DNA from: Helicobacter sp. MIT 21-1697
Lineage (GTDB): Bacteria; Campylobacterota; Campylobacteria; Campylobacterales; Helicobacteraceae
Direction of reading: 5' to 3'
DNA length: 64,000 nt
Assembly (NCBI RefSeq): GCF_026241255.1
Contig: NZ_JAPHNC010000005.1
Location: 1-64,000, forward strand
Shown here in pieces: positions 28,650 to 37,909 of the stretch. The notes below the pieces were generated by a model that ran no database searches, had not been told where the DNA came from, and was given only the letters and a program-made list of their open reading frames with translations. Position 1 is the stretch's first letter. Every line of letters begins with the position of its first letter. The translations under genes and the position numbers were made by a program.

Positions 28650-29273
28650 ATGGAAACAACAGAAAAAATTATCCTTTTATGTCTTATGGGATTTTTTGGT
28701 GCGATAACACCCGGACCCGATATACTCCTTGTCCTTAAAACAACTTTGCGTTTTGGTATGTTTCAAGGATTAAAAGTGCTTCTTGGCATTGCAAGTGGTT
28801 GGTGTTTATATCTAGCTCTTATCTATGCAGGGTTTAGTCATTGGCTCAATACGCCAATCTTGCAGCTTATTCTTAGCTTTGTGGGAGGATTCTATCTCCT
28901 CTATTTGGCTTATCTTACATTAAGCGCATCTTCTTATACCTATAATTTAAACACAGAAGAAATCAATAATATCCGCAAAGATGGCTTTATACAGGGATTA
29001 ATTCTTAATCTTTCCAACCCTAAAGCCATTTTGTTTTTTATATTTTTAGTAACCCCTTTTATTGAGGAGGGTATGAAAATAGGTTTAATTGCACTTTGGT
29101 GCTCACTTTTTAGCGCCTTTATGCTTGTGATTATTTGTGCAAGTATCATCAAAAAGTATATGAATGCAAAAATTTTTAGCATTATTGATACACTTTGTGG
29201 TGTTCTTTTTGTATGCTTTGGGTGGCTTTTATGTTTTGAATGTGGTCTTTTATCTGTAAAAATATATACTTAG
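28650..29273 (+). CDS. LysE/RhtB-family amino-acid exporter
   Basis: A 207-residue inner-membrane protein of the LysE/RhtB family, exporters of basic amino acids, homoserine or threonine. Six hydrophobic segments are visible. The family motifs GAITPGPDILLVL (about residues 14-26) and NLSNPKAILFFI (about 119-130) are intact. The ATG at 28650 is chosen; a GTG at 28632 adds six residues without a better site. It is divergent from gyrA and read with the next transporter 160 bases on. The substrate cannot be predicted from sequence alone. Confidence 0.88.
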   Translation: METTEKIILLCLMGFFGAITPGPDILLVLKTTLRFGMFQGLKVLLGIASGWCLYLALIYAGFSHWLNTPILQLILSFVGGFYLLYLAYLTLSASSYTYNLNTEEINNIRKDGFIQGLILNLSNPKAILFFIFLVTPFIEEGMKIGLIALWCSLFSAFMLVIICASIIKKYMNAKIFSIIDTLCGVLFVCFGWLLCFECGLLSVKIYT

Positions 29274-29433
29274 ATTCCATATTTCACATCATATCATTAC
29301 ACATACACAGCCATAAAGTATAAAATAGTAACAACCCCGCTCTTAACTTACTCTTGCCTTTCACTTTTATAGGTAAAATTTATTTTATTATCTGCTAGAA
29401 TGCCCTTATATGATGTATTTTCAAAGGATTGTA

Positions 29434-30855
29434 ATGTATATGTATATTTTGGATACTTTACGCAGCATAGTTAATAGCACAAATGGGTTTTTATATACTT
29501 ATTGGCTCGTATTTGCTTTAATTGGTTGTGGCTTATATCTCACTATCCGCACAGGTTTTATTCAGTTGCGCTTTCTTAAAGACGCTTTTATGGTGCTTAA
29601 TGAACGCAGTCATCAAAAACATATTTCGCCTTTTGGTGCATTAATGATTTCTACTGCTTCTCGTGTGGGCATTGGTAATATCGTAGGAGTGTCAATCGCT
29701 ATTGTTAGCGGTGGTGTAGGTGCATTGTTTTGGATGTGGGTAACTGCTCTTGTAGGTGGAGCAAGTGCATTTGTAGAATCCACTCTTGCTCAAGTATATA
29801 AACGCAAAGATGGGCAACATCGCTACAAAGGCGGACCTGCTTATTATATTGAAACAGCTCTACATTCTCGCACACTTGGCATTATCTTTGCCATATCACT
29901 TATCTTGTGCTTTACTTATGGATTCAATGGTTTGCAATCCTATACGCTCACATCAGCCTTTGAGATTTTTGTAGGCAATGAAGTGTTTAATGAAAAGTGG
30001 GGATTTACCACTTTTGTTGGACTTATCCTTGCTGCTCTTGTATCATTCTTTTTCTTTAGCGGAGGCAAAAGCTCTGCAACAATCTCATCAATTCTTGTTC
30101 CTACTATGGCTTTTGGCTATCTTGTGGTAGCACTCATTGTTATTGGTATGAATCTAGAAAAACTCCCTACAATTTTTAGCAATATCTTGCAAGAAGCCTT
30201 TAATTTTCAAGCCATTTTTAGCGGTTTTGCAGGGAGTGCGATTGTTATTGGCATAAAACGTGGATTGTTTTCTAACGAAGCCGGTATGGGCTCTGCACCC
30301 AATGCAGCAGCGGCTGCGCATACAAGCCACCCTGCTAAACAAGGTATGGTGCAAACACTCTCTGTTTTTATTGATACACTTATTATTTGTTCAGCAAGTG
30401 CGTTTATGGTGTTATGCTCTGATTTAAGCAATACAAGCGAATTAAAAGGTATGATATTAATGCAAAGTGTTATGCAAGGCTATTTTGGCACTTTTGGCTT
30501 AATCTTTGTAAGTATTGCTGTCGTGCTATTTGCCTTTACTTCACTTATTGGAAACTATTTCTATGCAGAAGCAAACTTCAAATTTATTACAGAAAACAAA
30601 CTTGCATTGCAAATTTTTCGCTTCTCTGCTGTGGCAATGGTTTTTATTGGCGCACAGCTCAATTTACAACTTGCGTGGGATTTGGCTGATGTTTTTATGG
30701 GATTTATGGCAAGTGTTAATATCATTGCCATTTTACTTTTAAGCAATATAGCCATTAGCGTACTCAAAGATTATAAAAAACAACGCAAAGAGGGAAAGAA
30801 CCCAACATTTAAAGCTGCTGATGTAGGTATTTATAACACTGAATGTTGGAAGTAG
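29434..30855 (+). CDS. Alanine/glycine:cation symporter (AGCS family)
   Basis: A 473-residue sodium-coupled transporter of the AlsT/DagA (AGCS) family, importing alanine or glycine. About ten membrane helices are seen. Family motifs include GIGNIVGVSIAIVSGGVGALF (in part, about residues 76-96), an RYKGGPAYYIE stretch, and NEAGMGSAPNAAAAA (about 280-294). The ATG at 29434 has an AAAGGA site five bases away; the ATG at 29410 does not. It converges on the TPR gene with 29 bases between, and this gap holds an inverted repeat likely to end transcription. Confidence 0.93.
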   Translation: MYMYILDTLRSIVNSTNGFLYTYWLVFALIGCGLYLTIRTGFIQLRFLKDAFMVLNERSHQKHISPFGALMISTASRVGIGNIVGVSIAIVSGGVGALFWMWVTALVGGASAFVESTLAQVYKRKDGQHRYKGGPAYYIETALHSRTLGIIFAISLILCFTYGFNGLQSYTLTSAFEIFVGNEVFNEKWGFTTFVGLILAALVSFFFFSGGKSSATISSILVPTMAFGYLVVALIVIGMNLEKLPTIFSNILQEAFNFQAIFSGFAGSAIVIGIKRGLFSNEAGMGSAPNAAAAAHTSHPAKQGMVQTLSVFIDTLIICSASAFMVLCSDLSNTSELKGMILMQSVMQGYFGTFGLIFVSIAVVLFAFTSLIGNYFYAEANFKFITENKLALQIFRFSAVAMVFIGAQLNLQLAWDLADVFMGFMASVNIIAILLLSNIAISVLKDYKKQRKEGKNPTFKAADVGIYNTECWK

Positions 30856-30877
30856 ATTCTATATAAACTTAGAATCT
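30854..30877. terminator. Inverted repeat between convergent genes
   Basis: AGATTCTA and TAGAATCT form a perfect 8-bp stem around an 8-base loop (30862-30869), directly after the symporter stop and before the converging TPR stop. No long U run follows on either strand, so termination is inferred from position and symmetry. The arms belong to the over-represented AGAATC/GATTCT family. Confidence 0.4.
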
Positions 30878-30884
30878 CTATGTA

Positions 30885-32549
30885 TTAAATCCACGCTTTG
30901 AGATATGCTCTTAAAGTGTGTGCAACATCGCTCCAATCATTCATTTTGCTTTGTGTCATACACACCACATCTTCATACCACGGGGTAAAGATACCATTAC
31001 CCCAACGCCAATCATAACGTTTATTTAAAAGCACTATGGTATGCTTACCCACACTTGCACTCAAATGTGCTACTGCCGTATCAATGCTAATCACCATATC
31101 CATATCTTTAATAATATGAAATGTATCAACAAAATCCTCCATAGGTAGCTGCATAATGCCATAATCACCCAATCTATCTATATCGTGCTGTGCTTTATTA
31201 AGCGAATAAATCTCTATATTATGATTTTTCTTATATCCTTCCAAAGCACTCATAAGTGTCTCAAGCGGTATGTTTTTATTTGCTGCTTCAGGAAACTCTG
31301 AATCTGTGCTAAAACAAATCCCAATTTTTCTTACCTTTTCACTCTTGCTCTCAAGCCGATGTTTATCTTGGCTTTGAGAGATAAAAGGTGTAAAATGTAA
31401 ATCTTGCACATTACTCACTCCAAGTGCAAGTGGCAAGGATAAAAGCGAAATCGCCACATCAAAATCCTCCATTTCGTTGATGTGCGATATACTTGAAATA
31501 CCCATTGTTTGAAAAAACCTCAAAAGCGGTTCTTGGATAAGCACGCATACACTTTGAACATATTTTTGCAGCAAAGGCAAAAATCGTGCAAACATTAGAG
31601 AATCTCCAAGTCCTTGCTCGTGATAGACAAGCACCTTTTTGCCTTCAAACTGCTGTGCTCCTTTGGATTCTAAGCTGTATTGCCATATATTCTTTATACC
31701 TTGTGGCAACATTTGTGGTAATTTTTTACGCTCTTCATAGATTCTAAAACCTTGCTCAAAATGCAAATGACGCAACAAAAAGTGTGCATAATTAATACAA
31801 TATTCCACCTTTGTGGGATTAAGTGCTATGGCTTGTTGATAAAATGTTTGGGCAAGCTGCATATCTGTATTAGCGTAATTAAGGGCATTAGCATAATTAA
31901 ACAAAAAATCTCCATCATCTTTATAATATTGATAAATCGCTGCATACACCTCAAGAGCCTTGCTAAAAAGCCCGATTTGCACATAAGTATTCGCAAGATT
32001 TACACCCGCATCAAGATAGCCCTTATTGAGCGCGCTTAAATATAATTCTATAGCCTCACCAAATTGCTTAATGCTCACTTGTGCATTTGCAAGATTAAAC
32101 ATAGCACCCAAATCATTAGGGTCAAGTTTAATAGCAATGGCATAATGTTTGATTGAATTTTGAGAATCTTCTAAATCTGAATAAGCTTTAGCGAGATTAA
32201 AATGAAAAGTGGAATTATGCTCTAAAGTGTCCTCTTGCAACAAACTTGCTTCTAACATCTCAATACAATGTTTAGGATTCCCACTGCGGCGATAAGCTTC
32301 AGCAAGATTAAGTTTGTGATTAACCTGTGTAGGCTCATATTTACCAGCTTGAGTAAAATACTCTATCGCCCTTTCATACATTTTAAGTTCAAGTGCAACA
32401 ATACCAGCGAGATTCCATATATCTGCTCTTGTGCAATCTATACTTAGAATCTCAATACATATATCCACACATTGATGATAAGACTTTGATTCATAAAGCT
32501 GATATGCCATTTGTATAGCTGTATCAATATTAAAACTTTGTTGAGACAT
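30885..32549 (-). CDS. TPR protein with glycosyltransferase-like C-terminal domain
   Basis: A 554-residue soluble protein. Residues about 1-275 hold seven to eight tetratricopeptide repeats (for example FNLAKAYSDLEDSQNSIKHY and AMFNLANAQVSIKQFGEAIE). The C-terminal half resembles the GT9 (heptosyltransferase)/SPINDLY fold. It includes GKKVLVYHEQGLGDSLMFAR with a Gly-rich loop and, later, ISIDTAVAHLSASVGKHTIV, which is typical of the nucleotide-sugar-binding lobe. It could glycosylate a surface polymer or protein, or be a non-catalytic scaffold. A good site is not obvious, and it appears monocistronic. Converges with the symporter. Confidence 0.7.
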   Translation of the reverse strand: MSQQSFNIDTAIQMAYQLYESKSYHQCVDICIEILSIDCTRADIWNLAGIVALELKMYERAIEYFTQAGKYEPTQVNHKLNLAEAYRRSGNPKHCIEMLEASLLQEDTLEHNSTFHFNLAKAYSDLEDSQNSIKHYAIAIKLDPNDLGAMFNLANAQVSIKQFGEAIELYLSALNKGYLDAGVNLANTYVQIGLFSKALEVYAAIYQYYKDDGDFLFNYANALNYANTDMQLAQTFYQQAIALNPTKVEYCINYAHFLLRHLHFEQGFRIYEERKKLPQMLPQGIKNIWQYSLESKGAQQFEGKKVLVYHEQGLGDSLMFARFLPLLQKYVQSVCVLIQEPLLRFFQTMGISSISHINEMEDFDVAISLLSLPLALGVSNVQDLHFTPFISQSQDKHRLESKSEKVRKIGICFSTDSEFPEAANKNIPLETLMSALEGYKKNHNIEIYSLNKAQHDIDRLGDYGIMQLPMEDFVDTFHIIKDMDMVISIDTAVAHLSASVGKHTIVLLNKRYDWRWGNGIFTPWYEDVVCMTQSKMNDWSDVAHTLRAYLKAWI

Positions 32550-32586
32550 ATATTACCTTTTGAAGTTTCCTCCAAAGGTTTTAAGC

Positions 32587-32638
32587 AAAAAAAATGCCAC
32601 CCTCTAGGATTATATTAAGATTTTCCCAAAAGGTGGCA
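32587..32638 (-). terminator. Rho-independent terminator of the OMP gene
   Basis: On the minus strand, TGCCACC (32638-32632) pairs with GGTGGCA (32601-32595), followed immediately by eight T. It starts 23 bases after the stop of the outer-membrane gene. The loop is long, about 30 bases, and contains AT-rich sequence. Confidence 0.7.
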
Positions 32639-32660
32639 ACATTTAGAAAAACAAAAGCAA

Positions 32661-33437
32661 TTAAAAGACTACGCCAAAAATTAAAGAAATGCGTTGATAA
32701 TCCTCTTTAAAATCTTTTGTTTTTACTGAATCTGTAGATATACTAGCACCTGCTTCACGTGAAGAACTTGTCATTTGCCCCATTACATAGCGCAAACCTA
32801 CACTAAAGACATTTGACACCTTAACTCCTGCCCCAATACCATAGGTAAGCCCGTGATAAGTATGCTTTAAAGAAGTATCATTTTGCGTATCGCTTACAAA
32901 ATAAGGTTCTGTCAAACTATGATAAGCATAGCCTACCATACCTTGAATATAAAAATAGCGTGCTTGCACACCTACAATTACAGGCACTTGCACACCCCAA
33001 CCATTAAAACCTATATCTTGCATTACTTTTGAACCACCTGGCAAATTATTAGCATTAGGACTGCCATCTTTAAATGCGTTTGAATTACCTGTAAATTTAA
33101 GATAAATAGGTAAAGTGATTTCTGTCCCAACATAAGGACGCAAGCCACTTGCAGACTTAATCGCAGTAATATACATTGAATAGCCAATATCCGCAGAATG
33201 TAAATTCATATCACCAATAGTTGAGTATGAATATCCCAAATGTCCCTCGTTAAAAAGATACCAACGCGCTACATTCCCGGCTTTATTAGAGCCATTCAGA
33301 ATTGAACCACTTGCAAAATTCCCCAAAAGCTGTTTTTTTGCATTGCCAAGCGATTGTTGTTTGCTATTTGTATTTGATGGCGCACCAAATACCACACTCG
33401 CAGCCAATGCAGACATTAAAAGCAATTTCTTAACCAT
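32661..33437 (-). CDS. Helicobacter outer-membrane beta-barrel protein
   Basis: A 258-residue protein with a clear signal peptide (MVKKLLLMSALAASVVFGA). The mature part has amphipathic strands rich in Gly and Tyr, for example LRPYVGTEITLPIYLKF and YGIGAGVKVSNVFSVGLRY. It ends in ISLIFGVVF; the terminal Phe is the BAM recognition signal of outer-membrane proteins. The ATG follows AAAGGAGTT. It is flanked by a -10 element upstream and a terminator downstream, so it is a single-gene unit. It resembles the short porin-like families of enterohepatic Helicobacter, but I cannot name the family. Confidence 0.75.
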   Translation of the reverse strand: MVKKLLLMSALAASVVFGAPSNTNSKQQSLGNAKKQLLGNFASGSILNGSNKAGNVARWYLFNEGHLGYSYSTIGDMNLHSADIGYSMYITAIKSASGLRPYVGTEITLPIYLKFTGNSNAFKDGSPNANNLPGGSKVMQDIGFNGWGVQVPVIVGVQARYFYIQGMVGYAYHSLTEPYFVSDTQNDTSLKHTYHGLTYGIGAGVKVSNVFSVGLRYVMGQMTSSSREAGASISTDSVKTKDFKEDYQRISLIFGVVF

Positions 33438-33471
33438 TTTGAACTCCTTTATTGTATGGTTTAAATTGGCT

Positions 33472-33477
33472 ATAATA
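33472..33477 (-). promoter_or_regulatory. -10 element of the OMP gene
   Basis: TATTAT on the minus strand lies 34 bases before the OMP start. No convincing -35 is seen, which is normal for Helicobacter housekeeping promoters. Confidence 0.4.
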
Positions 33478-33504
33478 CCATAATAAACTAATATCGGCTT
33501 AAAA

Positions 33505-34890
33505 TCAGTTTTTTATATTTGCTCTTAATAATCTATCATTCACAAAAGGTGTGATTATGGCAGCGGGAGATAGATTTGTGGCGTGGAAAATGACACTCCC
33601 ATAAAGCCGAGCATAATACTTCATCAAATTTTTTTGCAATATAGGCTCAATGCTTGGCACAAACCACGCATTATTGCTTGTTACAATTACATATTGTGGA
33701 TAATCTGAATAGAATCCACGATTGCTCCCCTCATAGCAAATAGCATTTTTAAATTGTATTCCCTTAATATCAAAATATCCAAAATCTCTCCCCGCACTGA
33801 ATCCGCCAATGCCTTGAAAAAAAGTATGAGCAAGTGGTAGCAAAAAAGAAGGTAAAGTCTCTCCAAAAGGCACGAGCAAAACTTTATCGTAAAAAGAAAC
33901 TTCGCCCTTATCAAATTTATAAGTGCTATTAAAATAAGAGGCACTTCCATCTGTATGTATTTCTTCGCGTAATGCACCCGCGATAATAATAATTTTATGA
34001 CTCATCTCCAAAAGTGTGTCAAAATATACAAAATATGGGGAATCTAAAGGCACATAAAATGCACTTTCAGGTAAAATGATCACATCATACTTTTCATTAA
34101 TTGCCTTTTGTATATCGCTTATATGTGTGTCAAATATGCTTTTTGCTTCTCTCATACGATAATCAAAATCCTGACTCACAGCACTTTGGGCAAGTTTGAT
34201 TTTAAACTGCGGCAGATTCTCTCTTTGTGAATCTACCAATCCAAAATCAAGTGCTAAAATAAGGCAAATCACGCCTCCTAGCTTCCACCAAGATTTGTAT
34301 TTAAATAAAAGCCATAAGGCGAGAATGACAAGCGCAAAACTTAATTTATCCACACCTATATAACTATATGCAAACACACTCTCTGGCACAATCCAATCAA
34401 AGCCAAAAGGCGTGAGATAGCTTAAAAGCAATAAAAACGCGAATCGCAACATCAAACATTCACACCATAAACCAATATAAAATACAAAACCCATAAAAAT
34501 GCCACAAGCTATCACAACCAAAGGAATAAGAAAGCTCATATCAAAATATCTAAGTCCCAAACTTACCCAATAAAACCATAGCACCCCAAGAAAGAATCCA
34601 ATACTAAAGCGGCGATTTTTGGGGGCAAACAGCATACTTGCAATGCTTAAGAGTCCAAGTAATGAAGCCAATAATGGTGGTATTGTCTTTTCATAAATTT
34701 CTAAAATCCATTGCACATAAAAAGGCAACACAAACAAAAAGGCAAAGATAAGGGAGATAAAAAGCCATAGAAGTGTTGGCTTGTAAGTCTGCGGATTACG
34801 CCACGAGAAACGAATATAAGAGGTGTGAAAAAACATATGGCGAATACGCCCCATCATTCGCTTCAGGTGCAAAAAAAATAAAGAAAGCAT
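33505..34890 (-). CDS. lnt: Apolipoprotein N-acyltransferase
   Basis: A 461-residue inner-membrane enzyme that adds the third acyl chain to the N-terminal Cys of lipoproteins. An N-terminal region with six to eight membrane helices is followed by a nitrilase-like domain with the catalytic Glu in VIILPESAFYVPL, a Lys in SFYDKVLLVPFGE, and the Cys in FKNAICYEGSN. It starts in the FabL-like stop (TAATG), so it is coupled to it. The first 20 residues are basic and could be trimmed, as in-frame Met codons occur at 11, 12 and 19. Two predicted lipoproteins elsewhere in the window are possible clients. Confidence 0.92.
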   Translation of the reverse strand: MLSLFFLHLKRMMGRIRHMFFHTSYIRFSWRNPQTYKPTLLWLFISLIFAFLFVLPFYVQWILEIYEKTIPPLLASLLGLLSIASMLFAPKNRRFSIGFFLGVLWFYWVSLGLRYFDMSFLIPLVVIACGIFMGFVFYIGLWCECLMLRFAFLLLLSYLTPFGFDWIVPESVFAYSYIGVDKLSFALVILALWLLFKYKSWWKLGGVICLILALDFGLVDSQRENLPQFKIKLAQSAVSQDFDYRMREAKSIFDTHISDIQKAINEKYDVIILPESAFYVPLDSPYFVYFDTLLEMSHKIIIIAGALREEIHTDGSASYFNSTYKFDKGEVSFYDKVLLVPFGETLPSFLLPLAHTFFQGIGGFSAGRDFGYFDIKGIQFKNAICYEGSNRGFYSDYPQYVIVTSNNAWFVPSIEPILQKNLMKYYARLYGSVIFHATNLSPAAIITPFVNDRLLRANIKN

Positions 34891-35693
34891 TATTTAAATG
34901 TTGTGCCACCATCAATAACGATTGTTTGCCCTGTGAGCCACGCACTTTGTGTCTCATCGCAAAGGAAAAATGCTGCCCCTGCCAAATCTTCAGGTGTTCC
35001 CATACGATTAAGAGGGGATTCTTCCTCTACTTTAGCTTTAACTTGCGCATAATCAGGAAATGCTTTGAGTGCATCAGTATCAATAGGTCCCCCACTCACT
35101 GCATTTACGCGTATGCCCCACTCACCAAGCTCTGTTGCTGCATATTTTACCATAGTCTCTACGGCATTTTTAGAGTTTCCGTGTCCTGCATAATTTGGCA
35201 TATACACAAGATTCCCTGTTGAGCTTAAAGAAACAATAGCACCGCCACCAACTTCCTTCATACGTTTAGCCGCTTCTTGCGCTCCTACGACAAAGGCAAG
35301 CACGGTTGCTGTATAAATATTATTAAGCCCACGCGGTTTAAGGCGCATAAATGGTGCAAATCCTCCAGCTACACTTTTGCCATAAATAATCGCATTAGAC
35401 ACAAAAAAATCTACACGCGAAAAGTCTTCATCAATCTTTTTAAATAATTCTATGTATTGTTCTGGTTCAAGGACATTGAGCGGATAGAATCTTGCCTTAA
35501 CGCCATATTTACTCTCAACATCTTTGGCAATCTTTTGCGCTTCCTCTTCATTTTTGTTATAAGTAAAAGCGACATTCACGCCATTTTGGGCAAATTTATA
35601 TAAGATTGCCTTGCCAATACCACGTGTAGCACCGCTAATAACAAGTGTTTTGCCTTTCATAAAATGTGTTGTAGAATCTTGAGCATTTTTCAT
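34890..35693 (-). CDS. FabL-like enoyl-ACP reductase, SDR family
   Basis: A 267-residue short-chain dehydrogenase. The Rossmann motif is [10 protein letters not shown]. The active-site Tyr and Lys are spaced Y-x6-K in YAGHGNSK, as in enoyl-ACP reductases, not Y-x3-K as in ordinary SDRs. The next stretch, [18 protein letters not shown], closely resembles Bacillus FabL. It would reduce trans-2-enoyl-ACP to acyl-ACP with NADPH in fatty-acid synthesis. The H. pylori gene at this position (HP1014) was first labelled a hydroxysteroid dehydrogenase. Overlaps dapA by 4 bases and lnt by 1. Confidence 0.78.
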   Translation of the reverse strand: MKNAQDSTTHFMKGKTLVISGATRGIGKAILYKFAQNGVNVAFTYNKNEEEAQKIAKDVESKYGVKARFYPLNVLEPEQYIELFKKIDEDFSRVDFFVSNAIIYGKSVAGGFAPFMRLKPRGLNNIYTATVLAFVVGAQEAAKRMKEVGGGAIVSLSSTGNLVYMPNYAGHGNSKNAVETMVKYAATELGEWGIRVNAVSGGPIDTDALKAFPDYAQVKAKVEEESPLNRMGTPEDLAGAAFFLCDETQSAWLTGQTIVIDGGTTFK

Positions 35694-36571
35694 TCTTTCA
35701 CCTCGTATTTTTCTAAGATTTGTTGTATTTTAGCCATATTTTCCTTAGAAGGTGGCACTAATGGCAAACGATATTCCAAGCTTTTTAATAATCCTGCCAA
35801 AAACATTGCTGCTTTAATAGGCACGGGATTACTTTCGCAAAAGAGTATCTTATTTATCTCATAAAGCCTTGTATTCATCTCATAGCTTTTTTTCATATCA
35901 CCTTGTAAGGCATAATGTGTTAAATCGGCAATCTCTTGCGGAAAAAGATTGCCGGTTACAGATATAACACCTTTACCATTATTTGCAAGTATGGGATAAT
36001 TAATTGCGTCTTCTCCACTCAAAAGGGCAAGGGAAGGAACTTCTGCACCAAAAGCTACGACTCTTTCCATAAGCCCAGCTGCTTCCTTAATTGCATAAAT
36101 ATTCTTACAAGTTTCGTGCAAACGTTTGGCAGTCTCTATCTCTATACTTACCCCTGTGCGTGAGGGAACATTATAGAGCATTACAGGAATCTCCACTGCA
36201 TTAGCCACAGCCTTATAATGCTCAAATAAACCCTCTTGTGTAGGTTTATTATAATAAGGCGTAACACACAATAGGGCATCTGCACCACATTTTTGAGCAA
36301 AAAGTGCAAGTTCTTTTGCCTCGCTTGTGGAGTTACTCCCTGCACCTGCGAGTACTTTTACTTTACTGCCTTTACATACCGCCACAGCAGCCTCTATACA
36401 TTCCATATGCTCTTGATGTGAGAGTGTAGCAGATTCCCCTGTTGTGCCTACTGGCACACAAGCGTCCATACCATAGGCAATTTGCCGCTTGATGAGTGTT
36501 TCATATGTTTGAAAATCTACTTTATGATTTACAAATGGCGTGATTAATGCACTCATTGCCCCAAAAACCAT
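35690..36571 (-). CDS. dapA: 4-hydroxy-tetrahydrodipicolinate synthase
   Basis: A 293-residue TIM-barrel enzyme that condenses pyruvate with aspartate semialdehyde, the first step of the lysine/diaminopimelate branch. The Schiff-base Lys is in IYAIKEAAG (about residue 161), the proton-relay Tyr and Arg are in YNVPSRTG, and GTTGES is the substrate loop. The length is standard. The ATG follows AAGGAGAAG. It sits between the M16 protease and the FabL-like gene, as in H. pylori HP1012-HP1014. The lysine branch feeds peptidoglycan synthesis. Confidence 0.96.
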   Translation of the reverse strand: MVFGAMSALITPFVNHKVDFQTYETLIKRQIAYGMDACVPVGTTGESATLSHQEHMECIEAAVAVCKGSKVKVLAGAGSNSTSEAKELALFAQKCGADALLCVTPYYNKPTQEGLFEHYKAVANAVEIPVMLYNVPSRTGVSIEIETAKRLHETCKNIYAIKEAAGLMERVVAFGAEVPSLALLSGEDAINYPILANNGKGVISVTGNLFPQEIADLTHYALQGDMKKSYEMNTRLYEINKILFCESNPVPIKAAMFLAGLLKSLEYRLPLVPPSKENMAKIQQILEKYEVKE

Positions 36572-36574
36572 ATC

Positions 36575-37906
36575 CTACTTCTCCTTATCCTTATCCTTTA
36601 AAATCACAACACTTAGCGTATCTTCTACAAAATATTTATTTGCCACTTGCTGAATCTTCTCTAAGCTAAGAGCATTTATATCTCTCTCATAAGAAAGCAA
36701 TGGTTTAATATCACCCCGCACAAGATAGCTCCCAAAAAGTCCTGCAACTTCTGAAGCACTTTCAAGACTATAAATAAAACTTGCACGCGTATTGATTTTC
36801 ACCTTGTCAAGCTCTTCTTGGGAGATATGACCTTTTTTAATATTGTCTAATATCTTATACACTTCTTCTTCAATCTTTTCAGCACGGATACCTTGTTTTG
36901 CTGCGACAATAAGTAAAAATACGCTCTCATCTCTCATATCCATATTATATGCGTATGCACTCGTAGCAATTTGTTGCTTATCAATCAGTTCTCGCTGAAA
37001 AATACTTGATTTACCTGCACTTAGAATCTCGCCTATCGCACTTAAAGCCACTTGGTCTTCGCTCAAATAATTAGGAATCTTGTATCCCATAGCAAGAAAC
37101 TCCACTTGAGAATCTTTTTTGACTATATTGCGCCTCATACCATCTTGTTTTGGCTCTTTTGCTGCAACTTGTGGAATACTTGAAGAAGTATTTTTAAGCT
37201 TGCCAAAATATTGGGTGGCACTTTGAAAAACAACATTGGGGTCAATATCACCACTCACCAATACAATAGCATTTTGCGGTTGATAATAAGTGTGATAAAA
37301 TGAGCGAATATCCTCAATATTCCAACTTTGAATATCCTCCATAAATCCAATAGGTGTCCAATGATAAGGGTGATAGACAAAAGCTGTATTAAAGAAGCGA
37401 AAATATAAATATCCCATAGGTGAATTATCTGTTCGCCACAATCGCTCCTCTGCTACTACATTGCGTTCTGGCTCAAACTCATCTTCTTTTAACAAAAGAT
37501 TGCTCATCAGCTCAGAAAAAAGTTCTAAAGATTTATCTAGATTCTCAACACTTGATTTAATAAAATAACGCGTGTAATCAAAGCTTGTTGAAGCATTATT
37601 CACACCTCCAAAGCCTTTGACAATCTCATCAAATTCACCCGATTTGAGCTTTTGTGTGGATTTAAAGCTTAAATGCTCAAGCATATGGGCAATGCCACTT
37701 TTACCCATTACTTCATTGCGACTTCCAACCTTATAAAAAACATTTGTCTCAATCACGCCACTCTCATTATTCAGCGGCACAACTACAATTTGCAGCCCAT
37801 TATCAAGATGTTTTGTATAATGTTTTGGCAGGGAACTTGGGGCAAATGATGATGTCGTCATCATATTAGAAATACTCATCAATACTCCTAAAATCAAAAA
37901 CTTCAC
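36575..37906 (-). CDS. M16-family zinc protease
   Basis: A 443-residue pitrilysin-family peptidase. The inverted zinc motif is intact as HMLEHLSF (HxxEH, about residues 73-80), with the distal Glu in VVAEERLW. A second M16 domain lacks the zinc site, as is normal. The GTG start at 37906 gives a hydrophobic, Lys-preceded N-terminus that could be a signal sequence. An ATG at 37879 has a better AGGAG site and would give a cytoplasmic protein. I keep the GTG with reserve. Located between pyrD and dapA as in H. pylori HP1012; substrates unknown. Confidence 0.88.
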   Translation of the reverse strand: MKFLILGVLMSISNMMTTSSFAPSSLPKHYTKHLDNGLQIVVVPLNNESGVIETNVFYKVGSRNEVMGKSGIAHMLEHLSFKSTQKLKSGEFDEIVKGFGGVNNASTSFDYTRYFIKSSVENLDKSLELFSELMSNLLLKEDEFEPERNVVAEERLWRTDNSPMGYLYFRFFNTAFVYHPYHWTPIGFMEDIQSWNIEDIRSFYHTYYQPQNAIVLVSGDIDPNVVFQSATQYFGKLKNTSSSIPQVAAKEPKQDGMRRNIVKKDSQVEFLAMGYKIPNYLSEDQVALSAIGEILSAGKSSIFQRELIDKQQIATSAYAYNMDMRDESVFLLIVAAKQGIRAEKIEEEVYKILDNIKKGHISQEELDKVKINTRASFIYSLESASEVAGLFGSYLVRGDIKPLLSYERDINALSLEKIQQVANKYFVEDTLSVVILKDKDKEK

Positions 37907-37909
37907 AGC

